Translations under genes and position numbers: made by a program
Assembly: GCF_000022565.1 (NCBI RefSeq)
Contig: NC_012483.1
Coordinates: 2,790,001-2,854,000 of the forward strand
DNA from: Acidobacterium capsulatum ATCC 51196
GTDB lineage: Bacteria; Acidobacteriota; Terriglobia; Terriglobales; Acidobacteriaceae
Reading direction: 5' to 3'
Length of the DNA: 64,000 nucleotides
Shown here: piece by piece, positions 1 to 8,718 of the stretch
Numbering within the stretch: position 1 is the stretch's first letter
Layout: each line of letters begins with the position of its first letter
The notes under the pieces: generated by a model
What the model was told of the DNA's origin: nothing
What the model saw: the letters and a program-made list of their open reading frames with translations, nothing else
The model's database searches: none

Positions 1-700
1 GCGGCTGGCTGCCCAGAATGGAGGCCAGCGTGGCATAGGAAACCACCGAGGCAATGAGCGAGGGCACCAGCGCTTCATGGGCGAGGTCGTCCTTGTAGGG
101 CATCTCCAATGCGAAGACGATGCCGGTGAGCGGCGCACGGAAGACGGCAGACATGCCGGCGGCCGCGCCACAGATGAGCAGGATGCGCCGGTCAGTCCCG
201 GTGAGGCGCAGGCGCTTTTGCAGTCTGGTCCACAACAGAGAACCCACCGCGCCGCCGCCGTAGATGCTGGGGCCCTCAAGCGCCGCGCTGCCACCGAGGC
301 CTACGGTGGTGATGGCCGCGATGAGCTTGGGGACGAAGGAGCGCAGATTCATGCGGCCCGAGTGCTCGTGGTAGGAGCGAATCACTTCCTCAGTGGAATG
401 CTCATCGGGGTTTGGCGTGAACCACTGCATGATGAGTCCGGTGAGCAGGCCGCAGAGCAGGAGGCCGGGAAGGATTGTCCAGGGGTGGTGCAGATAGAGG
501 CCGAGCACGGGGGGCCAGATTCCCTTGAGGATGACGACCGCGATCAAGGTGATGAGCAGGCCGGTGATGACTCCGACGAGGGGCGCGGCGATGAGCCACT
601 TGATGAGATCGCGCGAATAGATTTCCTTGAGGTCCTGATGCACAAGGGGAAGATATTTCTCCAGCAGCGGATGATGCAGCAGCCGGTAGGGCCGCGCCAT
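1..700 (-). CDS. ClC-family chloride channel/transporter (3' part beyond window)
   Basis: This is the N-terminal 233 residues of a ClC-type anion channel or H+/Cl- exchanger of the inner membrane; the rest runs off the left edge. Hydrophobic segments lie near residues 35-62 and 73-92. The stretch GGSAALEGP (about 136-144) is the family's second selectivity motif and keeps the gating glutamate (E142). The first motif (GSGIP) is not obvious and is replaced by a segment containing NPDEHSTEEVI, as in a divergent ClC branch. The ATG at 700 is the first in-frame start after the marR stop, 47 bases upstream, so the two genes are probably co-transcribed. Ion selectivity cannot be told from this part. 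Confidence 0.85.
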   Translation of the reverse strand, partial: MARPYRLLHHPLLEKYLPLVHQDLKEIYSRDLIKWLIAAPLVGVITGLLITLIAVVILKGIWPPVLGLYLHHPWTILPGLLLCGLLTGLIMQWFTPNPDEHSTEEVIRSYHEHSGRMNLRSFVPKLIAAITTVGLGGSAALEGPSIYGGGAVGSLLWTRLQKRLRLTGTDRRILLICGAAAGMSAVFRAPLTGIVFALEMPYKDDLAHEALVPSLIASVVSYATLASILGSQP

Positions 701-747
701 GGTTGCGTGCGGCGATGCCGGTGTGCGCGAGGTATCTGTATGGTCTT

Positions 748-1176
748 TCAACGCTGCACCTTGTCTGCGTTCTGCATTCTCAACATGCCGGAGCGCACGC
801 GGCTAACTTCTTCCTTGTGGAGTTGCGTGAGCCCGGCCAGGATTTTTCTTCCGCGGGGAGTCAGAGAGACGCGCACGGCGCGGCCATCGTCCGGGTCGGG
901 TTGCCGCTCGACGAGGCCGCCTTGCTCCGCGCGCTCGACGAGGCCGATTACGGAGTGATGCTTCTCCTGCAGGAATTCAGCCAGTTCTGAGATATTGGCT
1001 GTTCCCGTCTGGCTGAAGCCGGCAATGCCCAGCATCAACTGATGCTGCTGCGGCGTGATGCCGGCGGCGCGGGCGGCCTGCTCACTGAAGCGCAGGAATT
1101 TGCGGAGCGAGTATCGAAAGGCTGCCAGATCACGGAGCGTTGCGAGGAGTTCGAGTTGATTGTCTTCCGGGCTCAT
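748..1176 (-). CDS. MarR-family transcriptional regulator
   Basis: A 142-residue winged-helix repressor of the usual MarR length. The N-terminal dimerisation helix is followed by a helix-turn-helix around residues 45-90 (ITPQQHQLMLGIAGF, then ISELAEFLQEKHHSVIGLVE). The wing carries the family signature DPDDGRAVRVSLTPRG near residues 97-112. It probably binds the palindrome 15 bases upstream of its own start and so controls itself and the downstream ClC gene. The ligand is unknown. Organic acids, phenolics or pH stress are typical for the family but nothing in the sequence picks one. Confidence 0.9.
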   Translation of the reverse strand: MSPEDNQLELLATLRDLAAFRYSLRKFLRFSEQAARAAGITPQQHQLMLGIAGFSQTGTANISELAEFLQEKHHSVIGLVERAEQGGLVERQPDPDDGRAVRVSLTPRGRKILAGLTQLHKEEVSRVRSGMLRMQNADKVQR

Positions 1177-1190
1177 GTTCTCTGTTTTTA

Positions 1191-1213
1191 TTTATATCGT
1201 ATAGCGATATAAA
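1191..1213. promoter_or_regulatory. Perfect palindrome, likely MarR operator
   Basis: TTTATATCG-N5-CGATATAAA is a perfect 9-bp inverted repeat, AT-rich in a GC-rich background. It ends 15 bases upstream of the marR ATG. Size, symmetry and position match autoregulatory operators of MarR proteins. The assignment to this regulator is inferred from position. Confidence 0.75.
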
Positions 1214-1499
1214 TGCGGCAGGCTAACGAGCTCTGGAGCGGCGCGATTCCCTCATCTTCATGGGAAACGGGTCAAGTTGGCCGGAAATTGTGATTTTCGT
1301 TCCAGTGAATTCTTCTCTGGCGCGGAAAACATTTTCTCGGGTACTATGTTCGAGCTTAGAAAAGCGATTTTTCATGACAACGTTGTTCTGCTTGAAAGCG
1401 CGGGCGGTGAGGCCGGTTTTTGAGCAGGCTCGCGCGGCCAGGACGGCCGACCCACCCATGTTGCAGTGCTTGCAGGAGCACTGGTAAAGGAGAAAGACC
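1214..1499. other. Intergenic region upstream of the first GH3 gene
   Basis: These 286 bases separate the divergent marR and GH3 genes. A Shine-Dalgarno sequence (AAAGGAG, 1486-1492) precedes the GH3 start. A short palindrome GAAAACATTTTC lies near 1323-1334. I see no convincing -35/-10 pair and no small gene. Confidence 0.5.
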
Positions 1500-4184
1500 A
1501 TGAGGCAACACAAATTGCATGTAGCGGCTGGACTGGCGCTTTGCGCCGGTATGCTGCTGATGCTGCCGAGTGCGTTCGCACAGTCGCAGACGCAATCGCC
1601 ATCCACTCCGGCTTATCTGAATCCGTCGCTGCCCCCGGTGGTGCGTGCCCGCGATCTGGTGAGCCGCATGACGCTCAAGGAGAAGGCTTCGCAGCTTGTA
1701 AATGCGGCGCGCGCGATTCCGAGACTGAAGGTGCCAGCTTACAACTGGTGGAGCGAAGCGCTACACGGCGTGGCGGTGAACGGGACGACCGAGTTCCCGG
1801 AGCCGATCGGTCTGGGCGCAACCTTTGACGTGCCGGCGATTCACGAGATGGCCGTGGACATTGGCACGGAAGGCCGCGTGGTCTATGAGGAGAACGAGAA
1901 GGATGGATCGTCGAAGATCTTTCACGGTCTCGATTTCTGGGCGCCGAATCTGAACATCTTCCGCGATCCCCGCTGGGGCCGCGGGCAGGAGACTTACGGC
2001 GAAGATCCGTTCCTGACCGGCAAGATGGGTGTGGCCTTTGTCTCGGGCATGCAGGGCGACAATCCGAAGTACTATCGGGTGATTGCGACGCCGAAGCACT
2101 TTGACGTTCACAGCGGCCCGGAGCCGACGCGCCACTTTGCCGATGTGGATGTGAGCCTGCACGATCAGCTTGATACGTATGAGCCGGCCTTTCGCGCGGC
2201 CATCATGCAGGGCCATGCGGACTCGGTGATGTGCTCCTACAACGCGATCAATGGCCAGCCGGCCTGTGCGAATCAGTTCACGCTGCAGCATCAGTTGCGC
2301 GGTGCGTGGGGCTTCAAGGGCTATGTGGTGTCAGACTGCGACGCAGTGCATGACATTTACAGCGGCCATAAATACCGTCCGACGCTGGCGCAGGCCGCGG
2401 CTATCTCCATGGAGCGCGGCATGGACAATGACTGCGCCGACTTTGCCCAGCCGAAGGGCGACGACGACTACAAGGCATACATTGACGCAGTGCAACAGGG
2501 CTACCTGAGCCAGCAGGCGATGGATACGGCGCTGGTACGGCTCTTCACGGCGCGCATCAAGCTGGGGCTGTTTGATCCGAAGGGCATGGACCCGTATGCG
2601 GACACGCCGCACAGCGAACTCAATAGCCCGGCGCATCGCGCCTATGCGCGCAAGCTGGCCGATGAGTCGATGGTGCTTTTGAAGAATGACGGCACGCTGC
2701 CGCTCAAGCCGGGCAGCGTCCACAGCATTGCCGTGGTGGGTCCGCTGGCCGACCAGACGGCGGTGCTGCTGGGCAACTACAACGGCGTTCCGACGCACAC
2801 GGTTTCGTTTCTTGAAGGGCTGCGTGCGGAGTACCCGAACACGAAGATCACGTATGTGCCGGGAACGCAGTTCCTGAGCGACACGGCGAATCCGGTGCCG
2901 GACAGCGCACTGACCACGCCTGACGGCAAGCCCGGCCTCAAGGCCGAGTATGACGACTGGCAGGGCATTCAGATGGGCCCGGGCGCGAAGCCGAAGCCGA
3001 TCATGACGCGCGTGGATGCCAACATCGACCTGAAGAAGAGCAATCTGCCGGCCGCGGCTGCGGGCAAAAAGTCGGTGGGCGTGCAGTGGTCGGGTTTCCT
3101 GACTCCTGAGCAGGATGGCTACTACCTCGTCGGTATTCGTGCGAACGGCTTTGCTCGCGTCTCGGTTAATGGCCGCGATGTGGCGCGCCAGTACGGCTCA
3201 AAGAACGCGACCACGACGCTGGGCCGCGTGCTGCTGCACAAGGGGCAGAAGGTGCCGATCAAGGTGATGTTCGGTGCGCAGGGCAATGACAATCCTGAGG
3301 CGCAACTGCTGTGGGCGCCGGTGGATAACACTCCCTCGCCGGCGGCTGTGGCAGCGGCGAAGAAGGCCGATGTAGTCATTGCCGTGGTGGGCATCACGAG
3401 CAAGCTGGAAGGCGAAGAGATGCCGGTGGATCAGCCGGGCTTTTTGGGCGGCGACCGCACCAACCTGCAGATGCCTGAGCCGGAAGAAGCGCTGGTGGAG
3501 GCCGTAGCCAAGACCGGCAAGCCGGTCGTGGTGGTGCTGATGAACGGCAGCGCGCTGGCCGTGAACTGGATCAGCCAGCATGCCAACGCGGTGCTGGAAG
3601 CCTGGTACTCGGGTGAAGAAGGCGGCGCGGCGATTGCGGACACGCTGAGCGGCAAGAATGATCCGGCGGGCCGTTTGCCGGTGACCTTCTACAAGAGCGT
3701 GAACCAGTTGCCGAACTTTGAAGACTATTCCATGGAGAACCGGACCTACCGCTACTTCAAGGGCAAGCCGCTTTATCCGTTTGGCTATGGTTTGAGCTAC
3801 ACGACGTTCCGGTACTCTGACCTGAGCATTCCTCATGCGACGGTGGATGCGGGGCAGCCGGTAGAGGCCAGCGCGACCGTGACCAACACGGGCAAGGTGG
3901 CCGGGGATGAAGTGGTGCAGCTCTATCTGAAGTTCCCGAAGGTGGATGGTGCGCCGGATATCGCGCTGCGCGGCTTCCAGCGCATTCACCTGGAGCCGGG
4001 CCAGAGCCAGCAGGTGCACTTTGAGCTGAAGAAGCGCGACCTGAGCATGGTGACCGCACTGGGCCAGATCATCGTCGCCCAGGGCGATTACACGCTGAGC
4101 ATCGGCGGCGGCCAGCCGGATACGGTGGCCCCGGTTGTGACGGGACACTTCCACATCCACGGGCAGATCGGCCTGGCCGAATAA
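1500..4184 (+). CDS. Secreted GH3 beta-glycosidase (beta-xylosidase-like) with PA14 domain
   Basis: An 894-residue exported glycoside hydrolase family 3 enzyme that would release terminal xylose, arabinose or glucose from oligosaccharides. A signal peptide covers residues 1-27 (hydrophobic core then SAFAQ). The GH3 N-terminal barrel spans about 45-360, and the nucleophile is D279 in VVSDCD. The SDC form, rather than SDW, is common in the beta-xylosidase/arabinofuranosidase branch. The GH3 C-terminal domain (about 390-770) is interrupted by a PA14 module near 477-605, followed by a fibronectin-III-like tail (about 800-885). A good Shine-Dalgarno sequence supports the start. A close paralogue of the same architecture lies at 6025-8715. 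Substrate is inferred from the motif and the GH67 neighbour. Confidence 0.9.
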   Translation: MRQHKLHVAAGLALCAGMLLMLPSAFAQSQTQSPSTPAYLNPSLPPVVRARDLVSRMTLKEKASQLVNAARAIPRLKVPAYNWWSEALHGVAVNGTTEFPEPIGLGATFDVPAIHEMAVDIGTEGRVVYEENEKDGSSKIFHGLDFWAPNLNIFRDPRWGRGQETYGEDPFLTGKMGVAFVSGMQGDNPKYYRVIATPKHFDVHSGPEPTRHFADVDVSLHDQLDTYEPAFRAAIMQGHADSVMCSYNAINGQPACANQFTLQHQLRGAWGFKGYVVSDCDAVHDIYSGHKYRPTLAQAAAISMERGMDNDCADFAQPKGDDDYKAYIDAVQQGYLSQQAMDTALVRLFTARIKLGLFDPKGMDPYADTPHSELNSPAHRAYARKLADESMVLLKNDGTLPLKPGSVHSIAVVGPLADQTAVLLGNYNGVPTHTVSFLEGLRAEYPNTKITYVPGTQFLSDTANPVPDSALTTPDGKPGLKAEYDDWQGIQMGPGAKPKPIMTRVDANIDLKKSNLPAAAAGKKSVGVQWSGFLTPEQDGYYLVGIRANGFARVSVNGRDVARQYGSKNATTTLGRVLLHKGQKVPIKVMFGAQGNDNPEAQLLWAPVDNTPSPAAVAAAKKADVVIAVVGITSKLEGEEMPVDQPGFLGGDRTNLQMPEPEEALVEAVAKTGKPVVVVLMNGSALAVNWISQHANAVLEAWYSGEEGGAAIADTLSGKNDPAGRLPVTFYKSVNQLPNFEDYSMENRTYRYFKGKPLYPFGYGLSYTTFRYSDLSIPHATVDAGQPVEASATVTNTGKVAGDEVVQLYLKFPKVDGAPDIALRGFQRIHLEPGQSQQVHFELKKRDLSMVTALGQIIVAQGDYTLSIGGGQPDTVAPVVTGHFHIHGQIGLAE

Positions 4185-4320
4185 CCCCAGGAGCCTGACG
4201 GCGGAGAGCATCTGCCGTCAGGTGAACGAATCTGCAGCAGGCATAGAGGGGCGCATGGCGAGAGCTGTGCGCCCTTCTTTTTGGGGGAGGGTTTGCGAAC
4301 GTGCTGGGGGAGAAGAGAGA

Positions 4321-4410
4321 TGGCGGAGGGAGAGGGATTCGAACCCCCGTTAGCCTCACGGCTAAAGCGGTTTTCAAGACCGCCTGTTTCAACCACTCAC
4401 ACATCCCTCC
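4321..4410 (-). tRNA. tRNA-Ser (anticodon TGA)
   Basis: A class II tRNA with a long variable arm and an encoded CCA. The 7-bp acceptor stem pairs GGAGGGA with TCCCTCC, the discriminator base is G and the T-loop reads GGTTCGAATCC. The anticodon TGA lies at 4374-4376 (complement strand) and reads UCN codons. A -10-like TACAAT lies 26 bases upstream of the 5' end (4437-4442). No integrase or attachment-site duplication is visible beside it. Confidence 0.97.
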
Positions 4411-4504
4411 GCGAGTGGCGGCTGTTGCGCTTCTTTATTGTACGATGGCGGCCGGCGATGCCGTAGAAAGGCGTGGGTAGGCCGGTACTCCGCCGCACCT
4501 TTCC

Positions 4505-4546
4505 GGTGCAGCGGGGTCAGGTGCAGCGGGGGTCCGGTGCAGCGGG
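4505..4546. repeat. Three direct copies of GGTGCAGCGGG
   Basis: The 11-mer GGTGCAGCGGG occurs at 4505-4515, 4520-4530 and 4536-4546 with a 15-16-base period, just past the 3' end of kch. It looks like local tandem expansion. No function is evident. Confidence 0.8.
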
Positions 4547-4556
4547 CGGGGAGGTT

Positions 4557-5777
4557 TTAGGGTTCCTTCTTCTCGGGGGCGGTGCTGTGGTTTGCCTGCT
4601 GGAAGACGCGCTGCATGACGAAGTCCGGGGTGACCTGCTCGCCGGAGAGCAGCATGGCGGTCAGTTCGCCGCCGAGCACCTGCGGAGCGATGACCACATC
4701 GGGCTGCACCAGCTTGACGCGGCTGAGATGGCGGGCATCATTCACGGCCGCCACGGTGCGGGCTGAGCCGTTCAACTCCTTGACGGCGAGGATGGTGAAG
4801 GCATTTTCCGAGTCGTCCACCAGCATGGCCAGCACGGCCTCGGCCTTGTGGGCGCCGGCCTCACGTAGCACGTCTACCATGCTGGGGTCGCCCACCACCA
4901 TATCTACGTCTGGTTTCTGGCCCTCTTCGGGGGTTTCGCGGACGATGCGGGTGACGGGGCGGCCGCGGCGGGCGAGTTCACGCCACGTATTCACAGCCAG
5001 CGGCGTGTTGCCGATGACGACGAAGTGATTTTCGCGTTTCATGCGAGGACCTTTGCGATTGATGATCCGCTGCAGGCTCTGGCCTACCAGCGGAGCGATG
5101 ACGGCAGTCAAGGATGTTGCAAAGACCGCGACGCCCAGCATCATGATGGAGATGGTGAACATGCGGGCTTCCATGGTGCGCGGCACAATGTCGCCGTAGC
5201 CGACCGTGCTCATGGTGACCATGGAGTAGTAGAGGGCCGTGGGCAGGTCGGCGATGTGAGGCTTGAACTGCGTGCCCAGGTAATAGGAGCCAAAGGTGGC
5301 ATAGAGCAGCAACATCACCACCGAGGTGATGGCAAACAGTGTGCTGGCTGCGACGCTGGACCGGTCAAAGCTGCGCCAGGTGAGCAGCAGCACGATCAGC
5401 GTGAAGGCGAAGTAAGCCAGCATGACCTCGACCTGTACGCGTCCCGTGAGCAGCGTATTGACGAGGCCGAGCGCGGCGAGGAGCGTGGCCATGGTCCAGG
5501 CCAGGCGCGAGCGCCAGAGCAGGGCGATGCCCATGGCGACCATGCCGCCGCCGATGAGCAGCGAGGGCAGCAGGTGGGGGTTCATGTTGAACTGGCCCTG
5601 CATCAACTGGTTGAAGTAGTAGCGCCAGGTGCTGCCGAACTTCGAGTCCAGAATCCACCAGCCACCGAGCGCCAGCAGAAGAAACAGCGGCACATGCGGA
5701 AACCAGTATTGCGCCCGGGAAAAGTAATGCAGTCGCTGGAAGCGGGCGCGCACGCGCTGTAGCAGAGAGGGAATCAT
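4557..5777 (-). CDS. kch: Voltage-gated potassium channel Kch-like protein
   Basis: A 406-residue inner-membrane potassium channel, close in length and layout to E. coli Kch (417 residues). Six membrane segments fill roughly residues 25-235. The selectivity filter TVGYGD follows the pore helix near 190-196. The motif FATSLTAV after the last helix is also shared with Kch. A cytoplasmic RCK/TrkA-N domain (about 248-390) begins HFVVIGNTPLAVNTW, with a Rossmann-type fold for regulation by ligands. It is a monocistronic minus-strand gene between two plus-strand GH3 genes. Two 13-base direct repeats sit immediately upstream of the start. Confidence 0.92.
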   Translation of the reverse strand: MIPSLLQRVRARFQRLHYFSRAQYWFPHVPLFLLLALGGWWILDSKFGSTWRYYFNQLMQGQFNMNPHLLPSLLIGGGMVAMGIALLWRSRLAWTMATLLAALGLVNTLLTGRVQVEVMLAYFAFTLIVLLLTWRSFDRSSVAASTLFAITSVVMLLLYATFGSYYLGTQFKPHIADLPTALYYSMVTMSTVGYGDIVPRTMEARMFTISIMMLGVAVFATSLTAVIAPLVGQSLQRIINRKGPRMKRENHFVVIGNTPLAVNTWRELARRGRPVTRIVRETPEEGQKPDVDMVVGDPSMVDVLREAGAHKAEAVLAMLVDDSENAFTILAVKELNGSARTVAAVNDARHLSRVKLVQPDVVIAPQVLGGELTAMLLSGEQVTPDFVMQRVFQQANHSTAPEKKEP

Positions 5778-5778
5778 G

Positions 5779-5806
5779 AACGTGCCCAGTGTAAACGTGC
5801 CCAGTG
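5779..5806. repeat. Two direct repeats before the kch start
   Basis: AACGTGCCCAGTG occurs at 5779-5791 and 5794-5806, one base away from the kch start codon. It may be an operator with two half-sites or a simple slippage duplication. Confidence 0.7.
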
Positions 5807-6024
5807 GAATGGTTCTGTGGAGTTCGATGCGCGGGCTCTGGGCAGAAGCTGTTGCGAGCCGCGGATTTTCGGCGAAAAGCCCTCTGGTTTGACGGTCTTA
5901 TGAGGAAAGGGATACCTTGGCAGGCGATAGTAAATCGAATTACCATGCGTTGCCATGTCCGCTGCCGGGCGCGCGCCGACGCATGGATTCTGTATGATTC
6001 AACCGTCGTAATGAAGGGAATGCC

Positions 6025-8715
6025 ATGAGGCCATTCAAATCACTTTTGGGCTGGTGCACTCTGACGCCGGCAGCCATGTTGTGCCTGATTGCCGCCGCGG
6101 GGCCGCAGGCTGGTGCGCAGGCGAAGTACCAGCATCCGTGGGATAACCCGAATCAGCCGATTCAAAAGCGTGTGCATGAGCTGGTTTCGCAGATGACGCT
6201 GCAGGAAGAAGCCGCGCAGATGATGAACACCGCGCCTGCGATTCCGCGCCTGGGAGTGCCTGCTTACAACTGGTGGAGCGAGGGGTTGCACGGGATTGCG
6301 CGCTCCGGCTATGCGACGGTGTTTCCGCAGGCGATCGGGATGTCGGCGACGTTTGATCCGGCGGCAATTCACCAGATGGGCACCACGGTCTCGACCGAGG
6401 CCCGCGCCAAGTACAACTGGGCGATCCGGCATGACATTCACAGCATCTATTTCGGCCTGACGCTGTGGGCTCCGAATATCAATATCGTTCGCGATCCGCG
6501 CTGGGGCCGCGGGCAGGAGACCTACGGCGAAGATCCGTTCCTGACCGGCACCATGGCGGCAGAGTACGTGAGCGGGCTGCAGGGGAATAATCCGAAATAC
6601 CTGAAGACCGTCGCGACGCCGAAGCATTTCTCGGTCTACAACGGGCCCGAGTCGATGCGGCACAAGATCAATGCCAATCCTTCAGCACATGACATGCAGG
6701 ACACGTATCTCGCGGCCTTTCGCATGGCGATTACAAAGGGTCATGCCGACTCGATGATGTGCTCCTACAACGCGGTGTACGGCGTGCCGTCGTGCGCGAA
6801 CAAGTTGCTGGCCGATGTGGTGCGCGGCAAATGGGGCTTTGACGGTTACATAACGTCGGATTGCGGCGCGATCTCTGACTTTTACCGTCCGGGTGCGCAT
6901 GGATATTCGCCGGATGCCGTTCATGCCGCAGCTTCCGCAGTGCTGGCGGGAACCGATACGGACTGCGGGACAGGCTACAAGGTTCTGCCGCAGTCGGTGC
7001 AGCAAGGGCTGATTTCAAAGGCGGCGATTGATCGCGCGGTGGAGCGGCTTTTCACGGCGCGCTTCCGCCTCGGCATGTTTGATCCCAAGGCGGATGTGCC
7101 GTACAACAGCATTCCCTACAGCGTGGTGGACTCGGCGGCGCATCGTGCGCAGGCGCTCGAAGATGCGAGCAAGTCGATGGTGCTGCTGAAGAACGAAGGC
7201 GGCATCCTGCCGCTCAGGAATGCGCGCACCATTGCCGTGGTGGGGCCGAATGCGGCCAACCTCAATTCGATTGAAGGCAATTACAACGCGATTCCCTCGC
7301 ACCCGAGTCTGCCGGTGGATGGTATCGAAGCGGCCTTCCCGCAGGCGCATGTGGTGTATGCGCAGGGTTCTTCTTTTGATGCGGTGCTGCCGGTGCCGAT
7401 ACCACGCACGCAGTTTCGCCCGGGCGCGGACAGCAAAACCAGTGGCCTGAAGGCGCAGTACTTTGCGAAAGCGTCCTTCCAGGGCAAGCCGGTGGCGACC
7501 CGCGTGGACAAGCAGATTGATTTTGACTGGGATGCGGCGCATCCGGTGCCGGGTGCGCCGAAGGATAGTTTTGGCGTGCGCTGGACGGGAACCATGCGCG
7601 TTCCCGCGCCGGGCACTTACAAGATGCAGGTGTCGCTGACGGACTGCTACCCATGCAACGATGTGGAGGCCTACACGCTGTGGATCGATGGCCGCAAGGT
7701 TTCGAGCGATGCGACGCAGGATGCTCCGAATCGTCCACGGCAGTTGCCCGCCTTTACGGTGGACTTCAAGGACACGAAGCCGCACAGCTTCCGGCTGGAT
7801 TACTCGCACACTTCGAAGATGTTTGGCGCGGGCATTACGCTGAATTGGTATCCGCCGGAGCAGGCGCTGCGCGAGCAGGCTGTGGCTGCGGCGAAGAAGG
7901 CTGACGTGGTGGTGGCGGTCATGGGACTCTCCCCGACATTTGTCAGCGAAGAGATGCCTATCAAGATTCCGGGCTTTGACGGCGGCGACCGCACGCGGCT
8001 CTCACTGCCGCAGACGCAGCAAGACCTGCTGCACGCCCTGGTGGCAACGGGCAAGCCGGTGGTGCTGGTGCTCTTGAACGGGAGCGCCCTCTCGATTGAC
8101 TGGGCCAAGCAGCATGTTCAGGGCATTCTGGAGGCGTGGTACCCGGGCGAGGCCGGTGGCGAGGCGATTGGCGAAACGCTCTCGGGGCAGAATGACCCGG
8201 GCGGCAAGCTGCCGATCACCTTCTACACGTCGGTCAAGGATCTGCCGCCGTTCACTGACTACAGTATGAAGGGGCGCACCTACCGCTATTACACGGGCAA
8301 GCCGCTCTTCCCGTTTGGCTATGGGCTGAGCTACACCACCTTTGAGTACTCGCATGTGCGTCTCTCCACATCGAACCTCAAGGCAGGAGAGCCGCTGACC
8401 GTCGAGGCAGAGGTGAAGAATACGGGCCATGTCGCGGGCGATGCGGTGACCGAGGTATATGTCACGCCGCCGCAGAATGGCGTGAATCCGCTCAAGGAGC
8501 TGAAGGGCTTTGACCGCGTGCATCTCGCGCCGGGCCAGTCGCGGCAGCTTACCTTTACGCTGAATCCGCGTGATCTGAGCCTGGTGGATGAGGCCGGCAA
8601 GCGCAGCGTGCAACCGGGCGTCTACTCCATTTTTGTGGGCGGCAGCCAGCCCACGGGAGCCAAACAGCAGACGGTGAACCTCACCATTCACGGTTCGAAA
8701 CCGTTGCCGGAATAA
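6025..8715 (+). CDS. Secreted GH3 beta-glycosidase (beta-xylosidase-like) with PA14 domain, second copy
   Basis: An 896-residue exported GH3 enzyme, paralogous to the one at 1500-4184 and with the same order of parts. A signal peptide (about 1-32, ending GAQA) precedes the catalytic barrel with RDPRWGRGQETYGEDPFLTG. The nucleophile is D279 in ITSDCG. A split C-terminal domain carries a PA14 insert near 475-620, and an Fn3-like domain ends the protein. The PA14 part differs most from the first copy (it has a DCYPCND loop), which suggests different substrate ends. It lies 3 bases upstream of the GH67 gene, so the two are almost surely co-transcribed. A weak Shine-Dalgarno (AAGGGAA) precedes the ATG. 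Confidence 0.9.
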   Translation: MRPFKSLLGWCTLTPAAMLCLIAAAGPQAGAQAKYQHPWDNPNQPIQKRVHELVSQMTLQEEAAQMMNTAPAIPRLGVPAYNWWSEGLHGIARSGYATVFPQAIGMSATFDPAAIHQMGTTVSTEARAKYNWAIRHDIHSIYFGLTLWAPNINIVRDPRWGRGQETYGEDPFLTGTMAAEYVSGLQGNNPKYLKTVATPKHFSVYNGPESMRHKINANPSAHDMQDTYLAAFRMAITKGHADSMMCSYNAVYGVPSCANKLLADVVRGKWGFDGYITSDCGAISDFYRPGAHGYSPDAVHAAASAVLAGTDTDCGTGYKVLPQSVQQGLISKAAIDRAVERLFTARFRLGMFDPKADVPYNSIPYSVVDSAAHRAQALEDASKSMVLLKNEGGILPLRNARTIAVVGPNAANLNSIEGNYNAIPSHPSLPVDGIEAAFPQAHVVYAQGSSFDAVLPVPIPRTQFRPGADSKTSGLKAQYFAKASFQGKPVATRVDKQIDFDWDAAHPVPGAPKDSFGVRWTGTMRVPAPGTYKMQVSLTDCYPCNDVEAYTLWIDGRKVSSDATQDAPNRPRQLPAFTVDFKDTKPHSFRLDYSHTSKMFGAGITLNWYPPEQALREQAVAAAKKADVVVAVMGLSPTFVSEEMPIKIPGFDGGDRTRLSLPQTQQDLLHALVATGKPVVLVLLNGSALSIDWAKQHVQGILEAWYPGEAGGEAIGETLSGQNDPGGKLPITFYTSVKDLPPFTDYSMKGRTYRYYTGKPLFPFGYGLSYTTFEYSHVRLSTSNLKAGEPLTVEAEVKNTGHVAGDAVTEVYVTPPQNGVNPLKELKGFDRVHLAPGQSRQLTFTLNPRDLSLVDEAGKRSVQPGVYSIFVGGSQPTGAKQQTVNLTIHGSKPLPE

Positions 8716-8718
8716 ATC

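Noticed and set aside
1-958. Plus-strand frame of 293 codons over the ClC gene and part of marR
   Set aside because: Antisense to two genes with clear family motifs.
4321-4410. tRNA-Ser as an integration site
   Set aside because: No integrase, no duplicated 3' tRNA end and no change in gene style beside it.
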